NCBI RefSeq assembly: GCF_900116895.1
Contig: NZ_FPCF01000001.1
Coordinates: 744,001-808,000 of the forward strand
From: Pseudidiomarina donghaiensis
Lineage (GTDB): Bacteria; Pseudomonadota; Gammaproteobacteria; Enterobacterales; Alteromonadaceae
Direction: 5' to 3'
Length of the DNA stretch: 64,000 nt
The stretch's first letter is position 1; each line of letters starts with the position of its first letter. Shown here in pieces: positions 20,271-27,841 of this stretch. Made by a program: the position numbers and the translations under genes. Below the pieces are notes generated by a model. It made no database searches, was not told where the DNA came from, and worked only from the letters and a program-made list of their open reading frames with translations.

Positions 20271-21362
20271 GTGAAAATATATGCAGAAATTACCGGCTGG
20301 GGTAAGTGTTTACCGCCTGCTGTGATGACCAACGATGATTTAGCAACTTTTCTTGAAACGTCAGATGAGTGGATTCGTACCCGCACGGGCATCGAAGAAC
20401 GTCGGGTCAGCGAAGTTGGCACGTCGAAGCTAGCAACGGTTGCCGCGCGCAATGCACTTGCTGCTGCAGGCTTAAATGCCGAAGACATTGATTTGATTAT
20501 TGTTGGTACCTGCACGCCTGACGAAATTATTCCTAACGTAGCTTCGGCTGTACAGCGCGACTTAGGTAATAAAACCGCAGCAGCGTTTGACTTAAACGCT
20601 GCCTGCAGCAGTTTTTTGTATGGGATGCACTATGCCACCCAAGCCATTCGCACCGGCGCACACAAAAAAGTATTGATTATTGGTGCTGAGCGTTTAACCC
20701 GAATTCTTGACTGGACCAAGCGTGAGAGTGCGGTGCTGTTTGGTGATGGCGCGGGCGCTATGGTGCTTGAGGCGAGTGAAAACGAATGTGGTCTACTGGC
20801 TTCGCATGTTACCTGTGATGCCGATGCACGTGATGTGTTGGCGCTTGAGTTTGGCATGAGTTTTGACCGCTTTGGTTTTGACGGCATTATGCCGTTCAAC
20901 TTTGTTGGCCAAGAAATATTTAAACGCGCGGTTAAAGGCATGAATACAGCCGTGGAAAAAGTATTTGAAGAAACCGGCCTAACCACTGACGACATTGACT
21001 CGTTAATTCCGCACCAAGCGAACAAACGCTTAATCGATTACCTTGCCAAAATGTGCAAAGTGCCGGAAGAAAAAACAGTTATTAATATTCAAAAGTACGG
21101 CAATACGTCGTCTGCCACGCTACCGATTGCGTTTTGTGAAGCGGTGGAGCAGGGTATTGTTAAACCAGGCGATACCATTGTCTCGGCCGTGTTCGGTGGC
21201 GGCTTAACCTGTGGCGCCGGCATAATTAAGTGGGGCCAGCGTGTCACGCCAATTCGTGACAACAACGAGCAACTACCAAGCCAGGGTAAATCAGCGTTGG
21301 ATTTAATTTTACCGTTACACGAAGGTACTAAAGCAGCTTGGGAAAAACGTGGCGATGAGTAA
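20271..21362 (+). CDS. 3-oxoacyl-ACP synthase III family protein (FabH paralogue)
   Basis: A 363-residue thiolase-fold enzyme started at GTG 20271. The catalytic triad of the family is visible: Cys in LNAACSSF, His in LIPHQAN and Asn in YGNTSSAT. FabH condenses a starter acyl-CoA with malonyl-ACP. A C-terminal tail of about 35 residues continues beyond the usual GAGIIKWG end. It is not in a fab operon; instead it overlaps an enoyl-CoA hydratase gene. It could supply a special starter unit or act in degradation; the primer substrate cannot be read from sequence. Confidence 0.88.
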   Translation: MKIYAEITGWGKCLPPAVMTNDDLATFLETSDEWIRTRTGIEERRVSEVGTSKLATVAARNALAAAGLNAEDIDLIIVGTCTPDEIIPNVASAVQRDLGNKTAAAFDLNAACSSFLYGMHYATQAIRTGAHKKVLIIGAERLTRILDWTKRESAVLFGDGAGAMVLEASENECGLLASHVTCDADARDVLALEFGMSFDRFGFDGIMPFNFVGQEIFKRAVKGMNTAVEKVFEETGLTTDDIDSLIPHQANKRLIDYLAKMCKVPEEKTVINIQKYGNTSSATLPIAFCEAVEQGIVKPGDTIVSAVFGGGLTCGAGIIKWGQRVTPIRDNNEQLPSQGKSALDLILPLHEGTKAAWEKRGDE

Positions 21363-22101
21363 TTTTGTTAAAGAGGAAGTGCGCAATAATGTACTGTGGC
21401 TCACTTTATGTCGTACCGACAAAAAGAATGCCTTAACGCAAGACATGTACACCGCCTTAAGTGCGGCACTGCAAGCGGCTGAGCGCGATGGCAAAATAGC
21501 CGCCGTGGTACTGACGGGCGACGGAGATAGTTTTACCGCTGGCAATGACTTGCATGATTTTCTTGCCATTGAAGAGCTTGACGATAGCGCACCGCCATTT
21601 GAGTTTCTGTATACCTTAAGTCGCTTAAGTGTACCTTTAGTGGCCGGTGTGAACGGCTTGGCCATAGGTATTGGCACCACTATTTTGCTGCATTGCGACT
21701 TAGTTTATGCAGCGGACGACGCGGTGTTCGCGTTGCCATTTGTTAATCTTGGTTTGGTTCCTGAGGCCGCATCAAGCTTGCTGTTACCACAAGCCTGTGG
21801 TCACTTACGGGCATCCGAACTGTTATTGTTAGGTGATAACTTTAATGCGCAAACAGCACTGGAATATCGCTTAGTGAATAAAGTGGTCGCGCGTGCAGAA
21901 TTGCAAGATACCCTAGAACAGGTAGCCGATGCATTAGCAGCCAAACCTCATGGCGGTTTACGTGCAGCGAAGAAGCTAATCAAGCAACCGGCCGAACCAG
22001 TCGCTGATCGTATTGAGCGTGAAGCTAAAATTTTTGCCAAAGCATTAAGCTCTGAAGCTGCTCGCAAAGCTATTGCTGAGCGCTTAAATCGCAAGAAATA
22101 A
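21355..22101 (+). CDS. Enoyl-CoA hydratase/isomerase family protein
   Basis: About 248 residues from ATG 21355 (an in-frame GTG lies at 21349). The crotonase fold shows the oxyanion-hole segments FTAGNDLHDF (residues about 60-70) and GLAIGIGTTILLHCDLVYA (about 103-121), followed by FALPFVNLGLVPEAASSLL. The gene overlaps the FabH-like gene by 8 nt, so the two are translationally coupled. Likely activity is hydration or isomerisation of an enoyl-CoA; the specific substrate is unknown. Confidence 0.88.
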   Translation: MSNFVKEEVRNNVLWLTLCRTDKKNALTQDMYTALSAALQAAERDGKIAAVVLTGDGDSFTAGNDLHDFLAIEELDDSAPPFEFLYTLSRLSVPLVAGVNGLAIGIGTTILLHCDLVYAADDAVFALPFVNLGLVPEAASSLLLPQACGHLRASELLLLGDNFNAQTALEYRLVNKVVARAELQDTLEQVADALAAKPHGGLRAAKKLIKQPAEPVADRIEREAKIFAKALSSEAARKAIAERLNRKK

Positions 22102-22182
22102 TCGAAATCGTTTATTTAATCGGCAGTCAGTGTTTAGCGCCTTGCTAGCCGACTGCCTTTGCGCGATAATGCCCGCCGTTAT

Positions 22183-22297
22183 GGTGACCTCATTGGTCCC
22201 CTCGCAACACGAACTGGCGAACCCGGTCAGGCCCGGAAGGGAGCAGCCGTAGTTAGGGATGTGTGTGCCGGGGTGCTGGCTGGTGAGGTCGCCACCC
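22183..22297 (+). ncRNA. ffs: 4.5S RNA (bacterial signal recognition particle RNA)
   Basis: The 5' end GGTGACCTCA pairs with the 3' TGAGGTCGCC (one G-U), closing a long hairpin. The apical domain carries the universal SRP core GTCAGGCCCGGAAGGGAGCA with the GGAA tetraloop at about 22233-22236, and the opposite strand has GTGTGTGCCGGGG. The RNA pairs with Ffh to target nascent membrane proteins. The ends are placed from pairing; processing sites may differ by a few bases. Confidence 0.95.
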
Positions 22298-22316
22298 AAT
22301 CTTGTTAGAATCAAGA

Positions 22317-22398
22317 GCGATATTAGCTATTTGATATCAGATATTAGACCAGTAAAGACTTGTGTTTCTAATATCAAATATCCAGTATCTAATATCGC
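22317..22398. repeat. Dispersed palindromic repeat, copy B (full)
   Basis: The left arm begins GCGATATTAGCTATTTGAT (22317 onward). The right arm (22368-22398), read on the other strand, begins GCGATATTAGATACTGGAT. About 20 nt separate the arms. It starts 20 nt after the 4.5S RNA gene and ends 24 nt before the kynA start codon, so it would be transcribed in the kynA 5' leader or as 4.5S RNA read-through. Same family as 3449-3531 and 60636-60669. Confidence 0.85.
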
Positions 22399-22422
22399 TT
22401 TTGCTTTTCTAACGAGGATGAC

Positions 22423-23514
22423 ATGCCAAAGAATGTGAAGCCGGTTTATTACGGCGACTACCTGCAACTCGACAAACTGCTTGATGCACAATCTCCCCAC
22501 AGCAAAATGCATGGGCCAGAAGCTCATGACGAAATGCTATTTATTATTGTTCACCAGGTTTATGAATTGTGGTTCAAGCAAGTATTGCATGAGCTGCGTG
22601 CCATCCATGCAGAGTTTAGCCACGAACAATTAGATGATAGAGCGCTGCAACTAGTGGCGCATCGGTTACGTCGAGTATTGACAATTCAAGACTTGATGAA
22701 CGATCAGGTCGGTGTTATTGAAACCATGACACCGCAAGAATTTCTTGAGTTTCGTGACTACCTGGTACCTGCATCTGGCTTTCAGAGTATTCAATTTAAA
22801 GAATTAGAAATACGTTTGGGGCTTACGCGTAATACTCGTATTGCGTTTGACCAGCAGTCATTCTACAACCGTTTAAATAATGAACATCGAGCGTATCTTG
22901 AGGATTTGGAGCAGCAGCCGAATTTGTTTGATCGGGTTGATGCGTGGTTAGCACGTATGCCGTTTCTGCAATTCGATGATTTTAGTTTTTGGGATGTATA
23001 TCAGCGGGCGGTGCAAGATGCGCTGGATAGAGATGAAGAAATTATAAGAAAAAATGCCAGCGATACCGGCCAGCTAGAAACTGAACTCGCAAGCCTACAA
23101 GCAAATCGGGATAATTTTTCGGCATTGTTTGATAACGAACGTTATAAATCTTTACAAGAAAACAACCAAGTAAGGTTGTCTCAGCGCGCAATGCTGAGTG
23201 CGCTTTTCATCACGCAATACCGAGAGGAGCCTGCCTTTCATTTGGCGCATCAGGTGATTACATCGCTTGCTGAAATGGATGAGAAGCTTACTATTTGGCG
23301 CTATAAACACGCCATGATGGTACAACGTATGCTTGGCACAAAAATTGGCACGGGTGGCTCTTCTGGGCATGATTACTTGCGTCGAACCACTGAACAAAAC
23401 CGAGTGTTTAAAGATTTCTTCGCTATGGCCACTTATTTGTTACCAAAAACAGCATTGCCGGATTTACCAACCTCGGTACGTCAAGCTCTGGGATTTTACT
23501 TTCGCCACGACTAA
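22423..23514 (+). CDS. kynA: Tryptophan 2,3-dioxygenase
   Basis: A 363-residue haem enzyme that oxidises L-tryptophan to N-formylkynurenine. Diagnostic blocks are YGDYLQLDKLL, HDEMLFIIVHQVYELWFKQ (residues about 30-50), and the haem-ligand region WRYKHAMMVQRMLGTKIGTGG followed by SSGHDYL. AACGAGG precedes the ATG. No kynB or kynU is adjacent, so the rest of the kynurenine route must be elsewhere. It converges on the PriC-like gene with a 4-nt overlap. Confidence 0.95.
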   Translation: MPKNVKPVYYGDYLQLDKLLDAQSPHSKMHGPEAHDEMLFIIVHQVYELWFKQVLHELRAIHAEFSHEQLDDRALQLVAHRLRRVLTIQDLMNDQVGVIETMTPQEFLEFRDYLVPASGFQSIQFKELEIRLGLTRNTRIAFDQQSFYNRLNNEHRAYLEDLEQQPNLFDRVDAWLARMPFLQFDDFSFWDVYQRAVQDALDRDEEIIRKNASDTGQLETELASLQANRDNFSALFDNERYKSLQENNQVRLSQRAMLSALFITQYREEPAFHLAHQVITSLAEMDEKLTIWRYKHAMMVQRMLGTKIGTGGSSGHDYLRRTTEQNRVFKDFFAMATYLLPKTALPDLPTSVRQALGFYFRHD

Positions 23515-23807
23515 CCTTGGGCTTTTTGTTCAAACCAGCGCACCGCTTGATGTAATGCACTAAGTTGGTGCGCTAAGTGCTCCGATAACCACTGGCTACG
23601 CGCCGCCGTGGTTGCGCTATTCAAACTTTTTAATTGTCGACGTAGCTCCGCTATATAATCGCTGGGCACGTTTGCATCCTGGCTAAATAGTTGGCTATCG
23701 AACCAATCTGAAAAACTTTCTTCGTTTATTGCCAGCCGATTTATGCGTTGTTCTAAGTTTTCAATTTCAGCATTTATTCGATGGTAGAGATCAGGATTCA
23801 TAGCCAT
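23511..23807 (-). CDS. Short PriC-like protein (N-terminal domain only)
   Basis: A 98-residue helical protein. The segment FDSQLFSQ, and later WLSEHLAHQLSALHQAVRWF, resembles the N-terminal SSB-binding half of primosomal protein PriC (FDRHLF and WLAEHLAAQLEAI in Escherichia coli, from memory). The C-terminal basic half of PriC, about 75 residues, is missing. It may be a natural single-domain form or a decayed gene. Similarity was judged by eye, so this is a moderate call. An ATG two codons downstream is an alternative start. Confidence 0.55.
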   Translation of the reverse strand: MAMNPDLYHRINAEIENLEQRINRLAINEESFSDWFDSQLFSQDANVPSDYIAELRRQLKSLNSATTAARSQWLSEHLAHQLSALHQAVRWFEQKAQG

Positions 23808-24143
23808 TATTGAATTGCTCGCTGTACTTTCAAATTTTTACGTGAACTTGTTATGCAAATTTTACTCTAAAAGCTAAGATAATTATGCGCGCAAAGTAAT
23901 GATTTATGCATAACTGTTAAGAAGCTGTAAACGAGAATTTATCTTAATTTGCAGTGAATTTAAGCTGACATCGGTAGTTGACATGGTCGCGCCGATCGTG
24001 GGAGTATTGAAGCATTATTACCGTAGGGTTTCTATCGGTAATAGCTGCAAGTGTTGATTAAACTCTTTTCGTCACTCAAATAACTGGGAGGCTGACGACA
24101 TTTGGTCGTTGTGCCTAAAGTTAAGTCAAATTGGTTGGGAACT
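23808..24143. other. Non-coding region upstream of the TonB2 operon
   Basis: About 336 nt without a convincing gene. It should hold the promoters of the PriC-like gene (leftward) and the TonB2 operon (rightward). The clearest structure is a hairpin at 24016-24043, TATTACCG with CGGTAATA around a loop containing TAGGGTTTCTA. A TTGACA hexamer occurs near 23977, but no good -10 follows at normal spacing. No convincing Fur box was found. Confidence 0.6.
24016..24043 (+). other. Hairpin in the TonB2 operon leader region
   Basis: Perfect 8-bp arms TATTACCG and CGGTAATA enclose a 12-nt segment that can extend the stem by TAG/CTA with one bulged T. It lies about 100 nt before the first start codon. 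It has no T run, so it is not a simple terminator; it could be an operator or a leader RNA structure. Confidence 0.45.
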
Positions 24144-24926
24144 ATGACCAAAGTAATCAATAAAAGCAAAGTTGCTGCAGCCTTAGTTGGCATGTTCGCA
24201 ATTGCAGGTAGCGCGACAGTAGCTGCCCAAGACGTTTCTACGTTGCAAAACGAAGAAGCAAAAATCCATACTGCTGACAAGCGGTCTCAAAACAAAATTA
24301 ATTCTTTGTTCGAACAGAGCCAAGAGTTGTTGTATGAGTACCGCGGTGTTGTAGACGAATACGAAAACTTAAAAGTCTACAATGATCACGTTCAGCGTTT
24401 AGTTGATGACCAAAATGCATCACTGGCTTCTCTACAGCGCCAGATCGATCGTATTGAAGAAACCAAGCAAGGCGTGGTTCCTTTAATGTACAACATGATC
24501 GACGCTTTGGAGCAGTTTGTGGAGCTGGATCTTCCAATTCACAAAGAGCGCCGTTTAGCCCGTGTTGAGCGTTTACGCGAAATTATGGGTGCATCAAACG
24601 TTGCAACTTCTGAGCAGTTCCGTCAAATCACTGAAGCTTATCAAGCGGAAATGGATTACGGCGCTGGTCTGATCGCATACGAAGGCAAATTGCAGTTCGA
24701 AGGCGAAGAAATCTCTGTTGACTTCTTCCACCTTGGTCGTGCAGCGCTTATGGCACAGTCTTTGGACCTGAAAAATGGTTGGATTTTCAACAAAGAAACT
24801 GGCGAATGGGAAGCTCTTGATGACGCTTACCTAGGTTCGTTGACCAAAGCAATTCGTATGGCGCGTAAACAAACCGCCCCTGATCTGATTAAACTGCCTA
24901 TCTATGCAGCGGAGCGTGCAGAATGA
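24144..24926 (+). CDS. DUF3450 family periplasmic protein of the TonB2 cluster
   Basis: About 260 residues from ATG 24144, preceded by TTGGGA. Residues 1-25 form a signal peptide ending near TVAAQD. The mature part is largely coiled coil to about residue 120 (heptads around LVDDQNASLASLQRQIDRIEE), then a compact C-terminal domain. DUF3450 proteins are regularly first in TtpC-type TonB clusters. An accessory or scaffold role for the energy-transducing complex is inferred. It overlaps the next gene by 4 nt. Confidence 0.85.
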   Translation: MTKVINKSKVAAALVGMFAIAGSATVAAQDVSTLQNEEAKIHTADKRSQNKINSLFEQSQELLYEYRGVVDEYENLKVYNDHVQRLVDDQNASLASLQRQIDRIEETKQGVVPLMYNMIDALEQFVELDLPIHKERRLARVERLREIMGASNVATSEQFRQITEAYQAEMDYGAGLIAYEGKLQFEGEEISVDFFHLGRAALMAQSLDLKNGWIFNKETGEWEALDDAYLGSLTKAIRMARKQTAPDLIKLPIYAAERAE

Positions 24927-26284
24927 ACAAACTAGTGAAATCTTTGCTGGTCGCAGCAGCATTCTCATTATCAGCTGGCGCAAGCTCTGCTTATGCGCAA
25001 GATGAAGCGAAATCACTAGACCAACTTCTTGATTTAGTGAAGCAAAACCGTGCTGCGTCACAGCGCATTAACGCTGAGCGTGAAGCCGAGTTCACTTCAG
25101 AGCGTGCCGACAAGCAAGCTTTGTTGAACCAAGCTAAACGTCAATTAGCTGATGAAAAAGCTCGTGGCGAGCGTTTGCAAACTGAGTTTGCAGAAAATGA
25201 AATCTCTTTAGCAAACAAAGAAACCGAATTGCAAAACGCATTAGGTACTTTGGGTGAAATCGTTGGTGTTGCACGTGGTGCTGCATCAGACACGATTGGC
25301 CGTATTGCAACCTCGATTGTTAGCGCACAGTTCCCAGGTCGTGAAGACGTGTTGGAATCTATCGCTGAAGCAAAAGAAGTTCCAACAATTGCTGAGCTTG
25401 AAGAGCTTTGGTTAGCTTGGTTAACCGAAATGAAAGAGTCTGGCCGCGTTGTAACGTTCAACAGCGACGTGACTTTGCTTGACGGTTCAAGTGAGAACCG
25501 CGATGTAACTCGTATTGGTGTATTTAACCTGATTTCAGACGGTGAGTACTTCAACTACAACGACTCCGCTGAAGAAATTCAACCATTGGGCCGTCAGCCT
25601 GAAGGTTTTGTTTTGTCAGCCGTTGAATCGTTTGAAAGCACTCAGTCTGGTTACGAAGGTTTATACATTGACCCGGCTCGTGGTCAAATCTTGAACTTGG
25701 CAACTCAAAAAGCAACGCTTGAAGAGCGTTACCATCAAGGTGGCACAGTTGGTTATGTAATCACTGTTGCACTAATTGTTGGTTTCTTGATTGCAATTTA
25801 CAAGTTTGTAACCTTGGGCTTAGAGAGCGCGAAAATGCGTTCACAGTTGAAAAACACTGCTAACCCATCAGACAAGAATGCTTTGGGCCGTATCTTGAAA
25901 GTGTATCAAGAGAACAAAGGCGCAGACACTGAGAACCTTGAGCTGAAACTTGACGAAGCTATCTTGCGTGAAACACCACGTATTGAAAGCGGCGTGAACA
26001 TTATCAAGATCTTGGCTGCTATTGCTCCGTTGTTAGGTCTATTAGGTACAGTTGTAGGTATGATCGGTACGTTCCAATCAATCACATTGTTTGGTACGGG
26101 CGATCCGAAAATCATGGCTGGTGACATCTCAATGGCGTTGGTAACAACTGCATTGGGTCTGATTGCAGCATTGCCATTGATTCTTGTACACGCGATTGTG
26201 GCAGCACGCGCTAAGTCAATTGTTCATGTATTAGATGAACAGGCTGCAGGTATCGTCGCCGCGCACGCGGAGAAGAAGGAGTAA
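24923..26284 (+). CDS. ttpC: TtpC-like MotA/TolQ/ExbB family protein
   Basis: A 453-residue protein with a signal peptide (residues 1-25, ending SSAYAQDE), a long periplasmic coiled coil (about 30-110), a periplasmic domain, and three transmembrane segments in the C-terminal third that match the ExbB/TolQ channel fold (PLLGLLGTVVGMIGTF). In Vibrio, TtpC is required for the TonB2 system in addition to ordinary ExbB. The ATG overlaps the upstream stop. ExbB proper follows 4 nt later. Confidence 0.88.
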   Translation: MNKLVKSLLVAAAFSLSAGASSAYAQDEAKSLDQLLDLVKQNRAASQRINAEREAEFTSERADKQALLNQAKRQLADEKARGERLQTEFAENEISLANKETELQNALGTLGEIVGVARGAASDTIGRIATSIVSAQFPGREDVLESIAEAKEVPTIAELEELWLAWLTEMKESGRVVTFNSDVTLLDGSSENRDVTRIGVFNLISDGEYFNYNDSAEEIQPLGRQPEGFVLSAVESFESTQSGYEGLYIDPARGQILNLATQKATLEERYHQGGTVGYVITVALIVGFLIAIYKFVTLGLESAKMRSQLKNTANPSDKNALGRILKVYQENKGADTENLELKLDEAILRETPRIESGVNIIKILAAIAPLLGLLGTVVGMIGTFQSITLFGTGDPKIMAGDISMALVTTALGLIAALPLILVHAIVAARAKSIVHVLDEQAAGIVAAHAEKKE

Positions 26285-26288
26285 TCCT

Positions 26289-26813
26289 ATGGTATACCTG
26301 ATGGAGCTTTGGGAATCTATCAGGGATTTTCTGGGTACCGGTGGCGACGTCTTGTACGTCGTCATGGGGGCGCTCTTTCTCATGTGGGTTCTCATGATTG
26401 AGCGCTATTGGTTCCTGACTGGCGTGTTTCCAAAGATGAAGCAACAAATCATCGATAATTGGAACGCGCGTCAAGACACCACCTCATGGTACGCTCACAA
26501 AATCCGTGATGCATGGATTTCTGAAGCCGACGAAAAACTAAATGCGCGTATTTTGTTGATCAAAACCTGCGTAGCGATTTGTCCTTTAATCGGACTATTA
26601 GGCACCGTAACCGGTATGATTGCAGTATTTGAAATCATGGCGGTGCAAGGTACTGGTAACCCACGCCTTATGGCATCGGGTATTTCGATGGCCACCATCC
26701 CGACTATGGCGGGCATGGTAGCAGCATTGTCAGGTATGTTCTTCGCCTCTCGCTTAGAAGCACGGGTGCGTCGAGCAAAACACAAATTGATCGACAGTTT
26801 GCCACATCATTAA
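26289..26813 (+). CDS. exbB: ExbB2 proton-channel subunit
   Basis: A 174-residue inner-membrane protein. It starts at ATG 26289 after AAGGAG (26276-26281); a longer in-frame reading into ttpC is rejected. Three transmembrane segments are seen, the last two holding PLIGLLGTVTGMIAVF and the Thr/Met-rich ISMATIPTMAGMVAAL. With ExbD it forms the proton channel that energises TonB. Confidence 0.93.
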   Translation: MVYLMELWESIRDFLGTGGDVLYVVMGALFLMWVLMIERYWFLTGVFPKMKQQIIDNWNARQDTTSWYAHKIRDAWISEADEKLNARILLIKTCVAICPLIGLLGTVTGMIAVFEIMAVQGTGNPRLMASGISMATIPTMAGMVAALSGMFFASRLEARVRRAKHKLIDSLPHH

Positions 26814-26825
26814 GAGAGAAGAATT

Positions 26826-27227
26826 ATGGCACGTAAACGTTTTCGTGAAGAGGAAGATGCAGCGATCGATATGACGCCGATGCTCGACATCGTATTCATC
26901 ATGTTGATCTTCTTCATCGTAACCACCTCTTTCGTAAAAGAAGCTGGTATTGACGTGAACAAGCCAGAAGCTAGTCAGGCAGAGAAAAAACCTTCTGCTA
27001 ACATCTTTATCGCGATTCGTGCGAATGGCGAAGTTTGGATGGACAAGCGTATGGTTGATGTTGAGCGCGTTGGCGCGAACATTGAACGTCTGTTGGCCGA
27101 ACAGCCAACTGATATCGTAGTGATTCAGGCGGACGAAGAAGCCAAACATGGTGTTGTCGTTAAAGTCATGGATCAAATTAAGGAAGCGGGTATTGACAAG
27201 ATATCCATAGCCGCAGAGGACGATTAA
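26826..27227 (+). CDS. exbD: ExbD2 energy transducer subunit
   Basis: A 133-residue protein with a short cytoplasmic head, a single transmembrane helix and a periplasmic domain. The helix begins IDMTPMLDIVFIMLIFF, where the Asp of MLD is the proton-carrying residue of the family. GAGAGAAGAATT precedes the start. The gene sits 12 nt after exbB and 2 nt before tonB. Confidence 0.95.
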   Translation: MARKRFREEEDAAIDMTPMLDIVFIMLIFFIVTTSFVKEAGIDVNKPEASQAEKKPSANIFIAIRANGEVWMDKRMVDVERVGANIERLLAEQPTDIVVIQADEEAKHGVVVKVMDQIKEAGIDKISIAAEDD

Positions 27228-27229
27228 TT

Positions 27230-27841
27230 ATGGTGCGCTTTTTAGTATCAATACTATTAGGTGCTGCAGCTACGTTCCTTCTGTTCGCTTTCATGGCTTT
27301 TTTGATTAGCGGCGGTGAGGGACGTAACGAAGGTCCACCACCGACTGCACCAATTGAATTAGTGACTACTCCGCCGGATTCGGATGTGGATCAGCGTAGT
27401 CGTAAGCCGCCACCACCTCCGCCTCCGCCTCAGCAGCCACCTGAGACTCCACCGAACGAGCCTGATACCTCAGACTCTGACGGTATGAATCTTGACTTAG
27501 GTTTTGATGTTGATGTTGGTGGTGCAGACACAGGCCTTGACGGTAGTGGACTCGCAGTTCGTGACGGTGAAGCAACACCAATAGTACGAATCAACCCACG
27601 TTATCCTCCGGCGGCAGCTCGTGATGGTATTGAAGGTTGGGTAATGCTTCGGTTTACTATCGATGAAACTGGCGGTGTTACTGACGTTGAAGTGATTGAC
27701 GCAAACCCTCGTCGTATGTTCGACCAAGAGGCGCGTCGCGCGCTACTGCGTTGGAAATACAAACCAAAAGTGGTTGATGGTAAGGCTCAGCGCCAACCGG
27801 GGCAGACGGTTCGTCTTGAATTCTCGTTGGATCAGGAGTAA
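27230..27841 (+). CDS. tonB: TonB2 energy transducer
   Basis: A 203-residue protein: N-terminal membrane anchor (about residues 4-27), a proline-rich spacer with KPPPPPPPPQQPP, an Asp/Gly-rich segment (SDSDGMNLDLGFDVDVGG), and a C-terminal TonB domain (about 115-203) with VRINPRYPPAAARDGIEGWV and RRALLRWKYKP. It transmits proton-motive force to outer-membrane receptors. No receptor gene is adjacent. Confidence 0.95.
   Translation: MVRFLVSILLGAAATFLLFAFMAFLISGGEGRNEGPPPTAPIELVTTPPDSDVDQRSRKPPPPPPPPQQPPETPPNEPDTSDSDGMNLDLGFDVDVGGADTGLDGSGLAVRDGEATPIVRINPRYPPAAARDGIEGWVMLRFTIDETGGVTDVEVIDANPRRMFDQEARRALLRWKYKPKVVDGKAQRQPGQTVRLEFSLDQE

Noticed and set aside
22084-22314. Minus-strand reading frame across the 4.5S RNA gene
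   Set aside because: The sequence is fully explained by the SRP RNA fold, and the translation resembles nothing.
23870-23900. Fur box upstream of the TonB2 operon (GATAATTATGC region)
   Set aside because: Only one half resembles the GATAAT pattern; the inverted half is absent and the site is far from the first gene.
26235-26288. Longer start for exbB inside ttpC
   Set aside because: The ATG at 26289 follows AAGGAG at normal spacing; the longer N-terminus is Arg-rich and unlike ExbB.
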